Assembly (NCBI GenBank): GCA_913056455.1
Contig: CAJXMJ010000001.1
Coordinates: forward strand, 124,001-188,000
DNA: 64,000 nt
DNA from: an uncultured Fodinibius sp.
GTDB lineage: Bacteria > Bacteroidota > Rhodothermia > Balneolales > Balneolaceae
Reading direction: 5' to 3'
Positions within the stretch are counted from its first letter, which is position 1. Every line of letters starts with the position of its first letter. The notes beneath the pieces are model-generated. The model was not told where the DNA came from and made no database searches. It worked only from the letters and a program-made list of their open reading frames with translations. The position numbers and the translations under genes were made by a program. Positions 33,315 to 41,126 of the stretch are shown piece after piece.

Positions 33315-34205
33315 ATGCAGCAATTAACAAAAATAGCGTCATTTGTATTAATATTATTAGTATTTGGATTGGCTGGATGTGAAGGTCCAGCTGGTGAACA
33401 AGGCCCTCAGGGTCCAGAAGGTCCGGAAGGTCCTGTTGGTCCAGCTGGGGAAGACGGGAGCATGATGTATTCAGGGAGTGGAGCCCCCGATGCCAATACT
33501 GGCGAAAATGGGGATTATTATTTGGATGAAACGACAGGAGATCTGTATGGCCCGAAGAATGACCAAGGTTGGGGAACACCCATAAGTCTGCAAGGCCCTC
33601 CCGGTCAAGATGGACAGGATGGTGAGGATGGCAGTCAGATTTACTCTGGTACCAGTGCACCTCAGTCTTCTCTGGGAAAAGAGGGAGATTATTACCTAAA
33701 CACTAGTACATTTGATCTTTACGGACCCAAAACGAACAGTGGATGGGGCACGCCTATCAACTTAAAGGGAACAGCCAATGTGATGTATTCGAGCTGGGTA
33801 AATCCCCCACAATGGAATGGGAGTACGCAAACCACGACTAAATATCGCTACTTTGATATTTCAGCAAATGCAATGACACAGGATATTATTGATAAGGGAA
33901 TCGTAAAAGTATATACCGATTTCAATACTCAATCTGTTTATTCATTACCTGTAGGTAAAGCAGATACTCCGGGTAACCCCAATTATAGTTATTTTTTCCA
34001 GCTAAAACCTCAGCAATTGCGGATTGGTTATATGAATCCTGATGCCACCGGGACTCTTCCCATGGCTATCGGAACAAGTAGTAGTTTTCGTTACGTACTT
34101 ATTCCAGGTGGTAAAAGTTTAAAAGCAAAAGCTAAAAACGGCAAACTACCGATAGATTTGAATAATTATCAAGAGGTCAAAAAGTACTTTGGACTCCCAA
34201 AGTAA
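33315..34205 (+). CDS. Collagen-like lipoprotein 2
   Basis: 296 residues and the best-preserved member of the family. The lipobox ends GLAGC (Cys22), with a Gly-X-Y run over residues 24-48 and two YSGxGAPxxxxGxxGDYYL...LYGPK...GWGTPI modules separated by a second collagen stretch (GPPGQDGQDGEDG). The C-terminal domain (about 158-296) contains YFDISANAMTQDIIDKG and RYVLIPGG and ends NYQEVKKYFGLPK, as does the relic at 31462. Probably surface-exposed. It shares no Cys pairs or propeller with its neighbours. Confidence 0.86.
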   Translation: MQQLTKIASFVLILLVFGLAGCEGPAGEQGPQGPEGPEGPVGPAGEDGSMMYSGSGAPDANTGENGDYYLDETTGDLYGPKNDQGWGTPISLQGPPGQDGQDGEDGSQIYSGTSAPQSSLGKEGDYYLNTSTFDLYGPKTNSGWGTPINLKGTANVMYSSWVNPPQWNGSTQTTTKYRYFDISANAMTQDIIDKGIVKVYTDFNTQSVYSLPVGKADTPGNPNYSYFFQLKPQQLRIGYMNPDATGTLPMAIGTSSSFRYVLIPGGKSLKAKAKNGKLPIDLNNYQEVKKYFGLPK

Positions 34206-34225
34206 CTCCATAGAACAAGTAAGTA

Positions 34226-34252
34226 GGGGCACTGATATAGTGCCCCTTTTTA
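34226..34252 (+). terminator. Terminator after collagen-like gene 2
   Basis: GGGGCAC / GTGCCCC around TGATATA, followed by TTTTT. Compact and strong. Confidence 0.87.
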
Positions 34253-34336
34253 ATGGGATTTCAAGTTTACCCCTATCTACCTATCAGCATATAATAAACT
34301 TTAGAATGAGAATTGTATTAAGATAGTCTATTGATT

Positions 34337-35986
34337 ATGAAAAAATTGCTACAACTTACGACACTATTCATCACAATGCTATTTATGATTTCCTGTGGAT
34401 CGGATTCTGGAGGCCCAAACCCTGAAGTTACCAGTATCCAACCCGAAAACGGCCCATCAGGTACCTCTGTGACAATTGTCGGCAAAGGGTTTCGTCCCAA
34501 AGGAGATATGAGCGTGACCTTTGGCAGTAGCGCTGCTTCGCTTATTAGCGTTACCGAAGATCAAATACAGACGGAAGTGCCAGAAGGTCTGTCCGAAGGG
34601 TCAGCTTCTGTGGAGGTAAGCGTTGAAGGAGTAAGCGTTTCGGGTCCCAGCTTTATGGTAGAAGCGAAGGCCCCGGGCATCAGCGCCGTGGAGCCCGACA
34701 GCGGTACGGTAGGAACGGAAGTGACGATTAACGGCATGAATTTTAGTGGTAGTGCTTCAGATATTGCCATTGTTTTTAATGGTACTGATGCCCCGGTACA
34801 TAGTGCCTCGGGGGATCAGTTAGTTACCGAAGTACCACAAGGTGCAACGGATGGTCCAATCAAGGTTACTGTCAAAGAAAAGTTCACAACCGGTCCCGAT
34901 TTTGATGTGATTACTGACGGTGTACTTGAAGTGATTACACAGTCCAGCGGAGACGATCAAGACCCTGATGGTTATTCGGTGGCCGTGGATGGTTCATCAG
35001 GCAAATCTATAGATATCAATGATAAGATATATTACAAAGATCTGCAGAAAGGAAGCTATAACTTAGCACTTAGTGGTATTGCACAGAATTGTAGTGTCTC
35101 GGATAAAAACCCACGCAGTATAAGTATTAGTGCTGGAGATACCACATCTACCTCTTTTGATATTGAATGCCAAACCGTTATAAATGATCGAATTGCTTTT
35201 CAATCAAATAGAGGTTCTGTTGCTGATATTTATTTGATGGACCCAGATGGGGCAGATCAACAAGCATTGACCAATGATCCGGCAACGGATTATTTGCCAC
35301 AGATTTCTTATTCAGGAATGCGTGTGCTCTTTTCCAGCTACCGCAATGGAAACTTTAATTTGTTTGTCGTTAATGCTGACGGTTCAAATATTCGACAGGT
35401 TACAAGTTCTTCCGGGGAAACATTTAACGGTAGTTGGGCACCTGATGATTCTAAGATTGTGTTTGCGGATGACCGCAGTGGCAATGGTGAAATATATACC
35501 ATCGCATCCGACGGCAGTAATGAACAGCGGCTTACCAACAACAGTGTCAATGAGCAAGATCCCAGTTGGTCGCCTGATGGTAGTAAAATTGTATTTGTTA
35601 GGAAGAGGAAAAATGCAGGTTTTGATATTTATACGATGAATCCCGATGGCAGTAATGTAAATCAGTTGACAAGCACTAATTCTAGTGATGAAGATCCTGT
35701 ATGGTCTGCAGACGGCAGCAAGATAGCTTTTGTTAGCAGAAGGGATGGAAATGATGAAATATATGTAATGAATGCGGACGGCAGTAATACCCAGCGTATT
35801 ACAAACAATTCGGCAAGTGATGAATATCCCAGCTGGTCACGAGATGGGACAGAAATCATATTTGATTCCGATCGTGACGGGAATGATGAAATTTATAAAA
35901 TAAATGCTGACGGTACTGGAAGTCCTGTTAACCTTTCAAATAATAGTGCAAATGACCGATTTCCGGATTGGAGTCCGGTAGAGTAA
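34337..35986 (+). CDS. TIG-domain and beta-propeller lipoprotein 2
   Basis: 549 residues from ATG 34337; a TTG six bases upstream is in frame but less likely. The lipobox ends FMISC (Cys20). Two IPT/TIG immunoglobulin-like domains (about 30-112 and 113-190; PENGPSGTSVTIVGKGF and PDSGTVGTEVTINGMNF) come first. The domain of about 85 residues with two Cys, shared with the 31983 gene, follows (about 197-280), then six PD40 repeats. Bases next to the start codon resemble those of the 31983 gene, so the two are duplicates, one of which gained or lost TIG domains. Upstream, only a degenerate form of the shared element is seen (GCATATAATAAACTTT near 34288). Confidence 0.85.
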   Translation: MKKLLQLTTLFITMLFMISCGSDSGGPNPEVTSIQPENGPSGTSVTIVGKGFRPKGDMSVTFGSSAASLISVTEDQIQTEVPEGLSEGSASVEVSVEGVSVSGPSFMVEAKAPGISAVEPDSGTVGTEVTINGMNFSGSASDIAIVFNGTDAPVHSASGDQLVTEVPQGATDGPIKVTVKEKFTTGPDFDVITDGVLEVITQSSGDDQDPDGYSVAVDGSSGKSIDINDKIYYKDLQKGSYNLALSGIAQNCSVSDKNPRSISISAGDTTSTSFDIECQTVINDRIAFQSNRGSVADIYLMDPDGADQQALTNDPATDYLPQISYSGMRVLFSSYRNGNFNLFVVNADGSNIRQVTSSSGETFNGSWAPDDSKIVFADDRSGNGEIYTIASDGSNEQRLTNNSVNEQDPSWSPDGSKIVFVRKRKNAGFDIYTMNPDGSNVNQLTSTNSSDEDPVWSADGSKIAFVSRRDGNDEIYVMNADGSNTQRITNNSASDEYPSWSRDGTEIIFDSDRDGNDEIYKINADGTGSPVNLSNNSANDRFPDWSPVE

Positions 35987-36148
35987 GTCAATAGAGTCAA
36001 TTATATAGAGGTTAAGAATAACAAGGGTTAAATAGAAACTGTAACTGATTGCTACAAGTCTTATTGATAACCAAAATAAAAAGTAAAGGACGATTCAAGA
36101 TAGTCTCTTTAATAGGGTTTTGCTGAGAGATAGAACCTGTTAGATTTT

Positions 36149-36203
36149 ACCTCAATTTTAAAGAGGTTTGAGGTAGTATTTGAAATTGATTTGACCTCTT
36201 TTT
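36149..36203 (+). terminator. Overlapping stems after propeller lipoprotein 2, possible terminator
   Basis: Two exclusive pairings: ACCTCAA / TTGAGGT (36149-36174), or AAAGAGGT (36160-36167) with ACCTCTTT (36194-36201), the latter followed by more T. The second looks like a terminator with a long loop. Its right arm coincides with the spacer of element copy E, so reading from upstream and firing of E may interfere. Confidence 0.4.
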
Positions 36204-36231
36204 CTCTGTTGTAGCGCATATTACTATGTAA
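36190..36231 (+). promoter_or_regulatory. Shared promoter-like element, copy E (no gene downstream)
   Basis: TTTG (36190-36193), a 19-nt spacer, then AGCGCATATTACTATGTAA (36213-36231). It points right, toward the 3' end of the convergent kinase gene. Only a 45-codon frame (36286-36423) with no recognisable product follows. It may be a relic of a lost lipoprotein gene or a promoter for an antisense RNA. The rest of the 372-bp gap shows nothing else. Confidence 0.5.
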
Positions 36232-36358
36232 ACTTTCTACAGTTGAGAGGGATAAATTGTACAATAATCAATTACCCAAGGCAGTATGAAAGCTGTTTCG
36301 GGGTTTTATCTGGCTGACACCTTGTTAAACTGCCTGCTATATTTGCGGCGTAATATGA

Positions 36359-39178
36359 TTATATTTCGGATTTGTATTTATTTGCCATTGCTGGCTTTTC
36401 CCAGGTTTCGTAGAGTTTTATAATATTATTCTTGGCTTTTTGGGTAAAATTATCTGAAGCGCCTCGTTCTTCTGTTAGTGTTTCGTATGCTTGTAACAAA
36501 TAGGATTCAGCTTTTTGGTACTCGGTGCTTTTTATAAGGGCTTTTCCTAAGATTGATTTGCTATGGGCAATTTGCCAGCTCCCTCTATCATAAGATTTGT
36601 TTTTAATTGTTAAGGCCTCTTGCAATAAAGAAATGGCTTCTGTCAAGTTATTCTGAAGAACAAGCAGGTCCCCTAGTTCTGTAAGGATATCGGCTATTTT
36701 CCTATGATCCGAAGGTAATGTTGCCCTAAAAATCGACAGGGATTTCCGTAAATGGTTTTCAGCCATATTTAATGACCCATTTTCTTTTTCAATACGTGCC
36801 AAGTTTGCGAGGTCACCTGCCACATATGGATGCTTCTCACCAAAATTTTCTCGATCAATTTCAAGTGCTTCCTCCAGGTACGGATGTGCTTTTTCGTAAT
36901 TTTCCAGTTCTATATAAAGTCGCCCCAGGTTGTTTAAGCTTTCTGCAAGTTTTGGATGGAATTCTGAAAACAGTTTACGGCGCATAGCTACTGCTTTGGT
37001 CAAATAAGGTTTGGAATCTTGGTAACGGCCTTGTTGCCCATAAAAGATCCCAATATTATTATATGATTGGGCAATCTGTCTGTTAGGGGGTTTATAAAGT
37101 TGTTTATCAATCTCCAACCCTTTATGGTACAGAGAATCTGCCTTTTCAAGTTGCCCTTGCTGATTTAGTACTAAGGCAAGATCGTGATAACCCATTGCTG
37201 TACTTGGGTGGATGTCTCCTTTTTTCTTCTTCCAAATAGTCAATGCTTTTCTATAAAGCCCTTCTGCTTTTTCGTATTGTCCTTGTTTACGCAGAACTCC
37301 CGCTCTGTTATTGTACGTATGGGCAAGTTTGGGATGGCTGGGTTCGTAAAGCCGTTGTTGTATCTGGAGAACAGCCTTATAAACTGAATCGGCCTCCTGA
37401 TATTTACCCCGCTGGTCAAGTATTAAGCCAAGCTCATTTAATCCATTTGAAAGTAGCGTTTCATTTTTAGGAGGATTGTTTCTAATTATAGAAATGGATT
37501 CGCGGGTCAGCGATTCTGCTTCTGCAAAATTTCCTCTTAGTCGTTGAAAAACGACTAATGCATCAAGGCTCTGTGAGTACGCGATACTGGTAGTTCCTTG
37601 ATATGTTTTTCTAAGCCGGAGACTTTTTTGTAGCAGGGGGCTTGCCTTCTCAAATCGTCCAATCTCGGTATAGGCTCTTCCCATTACTTCAAGCAGCTGA
37701 GCCTGGACTTCCGGCTGATTTTCGAGCTGATCAATACGTTCTTCTCCTCGCTTTAAAAAAGTGGCAGCGGTAACAGTATCTTGGGGATTGTAATAGGGAT
37801 TACTGGCCCGGAACATATCCGTAAGAAATTTACTCACTTCTTGGGCTTTTTGAGCTTCCAATTGTGCCTTATTACGTTCCTGTGTAATTTGCAAGGTATA
37901 AAAAGCAGTAAAGCCAATTATAAATAGCAAGAAACCAGCTGCTGCTGACAACCTGGTTTTGTGACGCTTTATAAATTTGGATGCATTGTAACGGAAAGTA
38001 TCTTCACGGGCGATAATAGGCAGATCGGTTTTACGCCTGTTAATGTCTTCCAGCAGCTGCTCGGCCGAACTATACCTGTGATCCGGTTCTTTACGCAAAG
38101 CCTTTAACACAATAGCATCGAGATCACCTTTGATGGTACTGATCAAGGCATTGGGGGAGATATTCCTCGTTTCTCCAATTTGTTGCTGTTTCTGAGAGGA
38201 TAACTCGCTAAATGTTTCTGAAGGGGCTTTGGGTTGTTCTTCTCGGATTTGCTCTTCAATTTCCACAAGCTTTTTATCATCCATATCAAATGGATGAACA
38301 CCGGCCAAAAGTTCAAATAAAAGGATGCCGAGCACATACGAATCAGTAGCTGTTGTTATAGGCTGGCTTTCTAATTGCTCGGGCGCTGCATAGCCCAATG
38401 TAAGCATGCGAGCCCCGGTACGTGTCTGAAAAGTGGCTCCGTCCTCATCGGGGTCCATAAGTTTAGCAATACCGAAATCCAGCACTTTTACTTCGCCCTT
38501 GGTATCTACCAAAATATTAGAGGGCTTTAAATCACGATGGATGATTGTATTTTGATGGGCATGCTGAACGGCTGAGCAGACTTGTTCAAATAACGCCAAG
38601 CGTTTTTCAATTGACAGCTTATTTTTATCACAGTACTGCAGTAAAGGGGTGCCATTTACATATTCCATGACCAGGTATGGCATTCCTTCTTCAGTAAGTC
38701 CCCCATCAAGCAAACGAGCAATATTGGGATGTTCTAAATTCGCTAAAATATTACGCTCGCGTTTAAAACGGGCAATATTTGAGGGGGTATCCATCCCTCG
38801 CCGTAATATTTTAACAGCTACTTTTTTTTCGTATGCTTCATCTGATCGTTCAGCCAGAAATACCGATCCCATCCCGCCATGTCCGATAAGATCAATAAGT
38901 TTGTACTTGCCTATGGTAGTGCCCAGGAGGGAGGAAGTGTGTTTTTCGGTTTCCTGTTCCGAGATTTCGCGGGCAAGGTGCAGGGGATAATCATCGGTAT
39001 CTCCCAAAAAGTTTTCCGTATCGGATTGCTCAATCGAAGCAATAAGTTCGGTTACCTGTCGCTTGAGTTGTTTATTGCCCTTACACTCTTCTTGGATATA
39101 TATCGATTGTTCCTTTTTACTTAGATCAAGAGCGGTATCTACAATACGATTAATTTTCTTCCATTGCTGCTGATCCAT
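36359..39178 (-). CDS. Membrane Ser/Thr protein kinase with C-terminal TPR domain
   Basis: 939 residues. A family-specific N-terminal module (1-60) is followed by a Hanks-type kinase domain (about 92-365): glycine loop GHGGMGSVFLAE, Lys123 in VAVKIL, HRDLKPSN with Asp216, DFG at 234-236 and APEQ. All catalytic residues are present. A transmembrane helix (about 405-428) leads to some ten TPR units (about 470-930), predicted to be outside the cytoplasm. It starts 17 bp after the sigma factor gene, so the two form an operon. A role in sensing envelope proteins and controlling the sigma factor is inference. Confidence 0.93.
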   Translation of the reverse strand: MDQQQWKKINRIVDTALDLSKKEQSIYIQEECKGNKQLKRQVTELIASIEQSDTENFLGDTDDYPLHLAREISEQETEKHTSSLLGTTIGKYKLIDLIGHGGMGSVFLAERSDEAYEKKVAVKILRRGMDTPSNIARFKRERNILANLEHPNIARLLDGGLTEEGMPYLVMEYVNGTPLLQYCDKNKLSIEKRLALFEQVCSAVQHAHQNTIIHRDLKPSNILVDTKGEVKVLDFGIAKLMDPDEDGATFQTRTGARMLTLGYAAPEQLESQPITTATDSYVLGILLFELLAGVHPFDMDDKKLVEIEEQIREEQPKAPSETFSELSSQKQQQIGETRNISPNALISTIKGDLDAIVLKALRKEPDHRYSSAEQLLEDINRRKTDLPIIAREDTFRYNASKFIKRHKTRLSAAAGFLLFIIGFTAFYTLQITQERNKAQLEAQKAQEVSKFLTDMFRASNPYYNPQDTVTAATFLKRGEERIDQLENQPEVQAQLLEVMGRAYTEIGRFEKASPLLQKSLRLRKTYQGTTSIAYSQSLDALVVFQRLRGNFAEAESLTRESISIIRNNPPKNETLLSNGLNELGLILDQRGKYQEADSVYKAVLQIQQRLYEPSHPKLAHTYNNRAGVLRKQGQYEKAEGLYRKALTIWKKKKGDIHPSTAMGYHDLALVLNQQGQLEKADSLYHKGLEIDKQLYKPPNRQIAQSYNNIGIFYGQQGRYQDSKPYLTKAVAMRRKLFSEFHPKLAESLNNLGRLYIELENYEKAHPYLEEALEIDRENFGEKHPYVAGDLANLARIEKENGSLNMAENHLRKSLSIFRATLPSDHRKIADILTELGDLLVLQNNLTEAISLLQEALTIKNKSYDRGSWQIAHSKSILGKALIKSTEYQKAESYLLQAYETLTEERGASDNFTQKAKNNIIKLYETWEKPAMANKYKSEI

Positions 39179-39195
39179 ATAAAAACACTCTCGAA

Positions 39196-39759
39196 TTATT
39201 CTTTTTTCAATTCTTTATAAAGCCATCCCCGTGCCTTGGCCCAGTCGCGTTTGACAGTACGTTCGGAAATTCCCAGTGCGTTGGCCGTTTGATGAACCGT
39301 CATTTGGCCGAAGTAACGAAGTGTTACTACATCAGCCATTCGTTCATCCAGTTGAGCAAGCTCATCTAATTTCTCATCGATATTGATGATTTTTTCAGAC
39401 TCTTGACGGGCTTTTAATAACTCATCGATATAGGTAATATCTTTTTGTTTACCGCCGCGTTTCTCTGCTTTCTTTTTTCGTGCGTGATCCACCAGGATTT
39501 GACGCATACAACGAGCTGAAATAGCCAGAAAGTGATTCTTGTCATTGGCTTCAATGCTGGTTTGGTTTATCATTTTCAGGTAAACCTCGTGTACAAGTTC
39601 GGTCCCCGAAACAGTAATATCATCGTGTTCAGCCTGCAGCTTTGAATAAGCCAACCGCTTAAGTTCGCTGTAAATAAGAGGAAATAGCTCGTCGTAGGCC
39701 TCTCCGTCACCTTCCTGAACTCTAATTAGCAGCTTGGTGACCTTAGATTTTTCCTTCAT
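39196..39759 (-). CDS. ECF-type RNA polymerase sigma factor (Sigma70_ECF / TIGR02999 type)
   Basis: 187 residues. Region 2 contains LKRLAYSKLQAEHDDITVSGTELVHEVYLKM and HFLAISARCMRQILVDHARKKKAEKRGG, the hallmark of the ECF branch found beside Ser/Thr kinases in Planctomycetes, Acidobacteria and Balneolota. Region 4 reads LDERMADVVTLRYFGQMTVHQTANALGISERTVKRDWAKARGWL. No anti-sigma gene is adjacent; in this group the partner kinase is thought to regulate it. Upstream I see TTTG-N20-TATTTATA, a possible promoter, and not the CGYATR element. Confidence 0.93.
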   Translation of the reverse strand: MKEKSKVTKLLIRVQEGDGEAYDELFPLIYSELKRLAYSKLQAEHDDITVSGTELVHEVYLKMINQTSIEANDKNHFLAISARCMRQILVDHARKKKAEKRGGKQKDITYIDELLKARQESEKIINIDEKLDELAQLDERMADVVTLRYFGQMTVHQTANALGISERTVKRDWAKARGWLYKELKKE

Positions 39760-39929
39760 GATCCCTAAAATTCATCAATTGTTCTCCTATAAATACAAAG
39801 GCTCATCTTTATGATCAAAATATGGAACAAGTTATTTGGCACTTCGAATATTCTAACCAGAGAGTGCAAGAAACCTTAAATAAAGATGAACCAGTTCTGG
39901 TTAGTGTATCGCAGCCTGTTTCACCAGTA

Positions 39930-40105
39930 GTACTGGAAGTATTACTACGATGAATAGCCATTGATTGTGTAAGCAGGCTATCTGCTTTACCCAATTAGCC
40001 TAATTCGAAGTATACTTGTCCCATCACCGTTTTTAATTCTGCTTCATCCGAGCCCTTTTTAACCTGAAGTAATAACTGGGTAATTTCTGATTTGGTCTTT
40101 GACAC
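39930..40105 (-). pseudogene. Relic of a second sigma-kinase operon (sigma N-terminus fused to kinase TPR)
   Basis: A GTG at 40105 opens 36 codons. Residues 5-22 (KSEITQLLLQVKKGSDEA) match residues 4-21 of the ECF sigma factor (K-S--T-LL--V--G--EA). From residue 26 the sequence switches to TVMGQVYFELG, matching kinase residues 497-508 (EVMGRAYTEIG). A stop at 39995-39997 follows, yet the homology continues beyond it (LGKADSLLTQSMAIHR against FEKASPLLQKSLRLRK). A deletion from early sigma to mid-kinase in an operon like 36359-39759 would create exactly this. The rest of the 453-bp gap (39760-40212) shows no intact gene. Confidence 0.6.
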
Positions 40106-40212
40106 TGAGCAAATAGGATACTTTGCAGTTTATGGTTCAAGGTATATAAGTAAACTTTGCTATATCAAATGAAATCCAAACAAGTGAATTTACTTCAAAG
40201 AAATCCTTTAGT

Positions 40213-41121
40213 TTATGCTCTTGGGTGAAACTCTTTATGTACCTGGTGAAGCAGGCTGCGATCCACGTGTGTATAAATTTCAGTAGTGTTGATGGACGCA
40301 TGTCCCAGCATTTCCTGTACGGCGCGGAGATCGGCTCCGCCTTCTAACAGATGAGTGGCAAAAGAGTGGCGAAAAATATGGGGATACACATTCTTTTCGA
40401 TTCCGGCACGTTCGGCGGCATCATTTACGATATTCCATATACTCATGCGTGAAAGTGGGTTGCCACGCTGACTCAGAAAAACTTTGTTTTCGGCTTTATG
40501 TGGATTTTTATCACTCTGAAATCTTGGCCGAACAACCTCAATATAGTGTTCCAATGCCGATTGGGCCATTTCTCCGACGGGGACCAGGCGTTCCTTATTA
40601 CCCTTGCCAACCACGCGGATGAATCCGATTTCAAAGATTAGATTATCAAGTTCCAAACTGGTGAGTTCGCTGACACGCATACCGGTGGCATAGAGTGTTT
40701 CCAGAATAGCGGCATTGCGTATGCCGGCATCGGTTTCACGATTTGGGATATCAATGATAGCAGAAACTTCATCCGGATTTAATACATCCGGCAAATTTTT
40801 TGCTTTCTTAGGCAAATCAACCAATTCGGCGGGATTTGCTTCTGCCATTCCTTCAACAACGGCAAACTCGTGGAAGCCACGGATGCTGGATATGTTTCTT
40901 GCAATAGAGCTTACCGATAAGTCCATAGCTGTAAGCTCCTCAAGGTAGTTTTCGATATGACGAAGTTCTACGCCTCCCAAGTCAGAAATTTGCAAGTCAT
41001 TAGCTACGAATTTTAAATATCGCTCCAGATCATTTTTATAAGATACAACGGAGTTCTCTGACAAACTTTTTTCCAATTTAACAAACTGGATATACCGCTG
41101 TAACTCTTTTTTAAAATGCAT
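40213..41121 (-). CDS. xerD: Site-specific tyrosine recombinase XerD
   Basis: Tyrosine recombinase acting with XerC at dif to resolve chromosome dimers. 302 residues. A SAM-like N-terminal core-binding domain (LSENSVVSYKNDLERYLKF) is followed by the catalytic domain with Arg in ATGMRVSELTSL, HIFRHSFATHLLEGG, LGHASINTTEIYTHV (His and nucleophile Tyr) and GKGNKERLVPVG. Length and sequence fit the chromosomal XerD, not an integrase of a mobile element. The start is 5 bp from the pgpH stop, so they are co-transcribed. Confidence 0.93.
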   Translation of the reverse strand: MHFKKELQRYIQFVKLEKSLSENSVVSYKNDLERYLKFVANDLQISDLGGVELRHIENYLEELTAMDLSVSSIARNISSIRGFHEFAVVEGMAEANPAELVDLPKKAKNLPDVLNPDEVSAIIDIPNRETDAGIRNAAILETLYATGMRVSELTSLELDNLIFEIGFIRVVGKGNKERLVPVGEMAQSALEHYIEVVRPRFQSDKNPHKAENKVFLSQRGNPLSRMSIWNIVNDAAERAGIEKNVYPHIFRHSFATHLLEGGADLRAVQEMLGHASINTTEIYTHVDRSLLHQVHKEFHPRA

Positions 41122-41126
41122 CTTGA

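Noticed and set aside
34261-34305. Sixth copy of the shared element before 34337
   Set aside because: Only GCATATAATAAACTTT resembles the core; the -33 position reads TCAA at the required spacing. I mention it as degenerate and do not count it.
36286-36423. Plus-strand frame of 45 residues after element E
   Set aside because: It overlaps the kinase 3' end on the opposite strand, has no clear ribosome site, and its composition looks like a shadow of the kinase coding sequence.
40213-41121. Tyrosine recombinase next to the accessory locus, suggesting an integrative element
   Set aside because: Sequence and linkage with pgpH fit the chromosomal XerD. I found no attachment-site repeats, tRNA target or other mobility genes.
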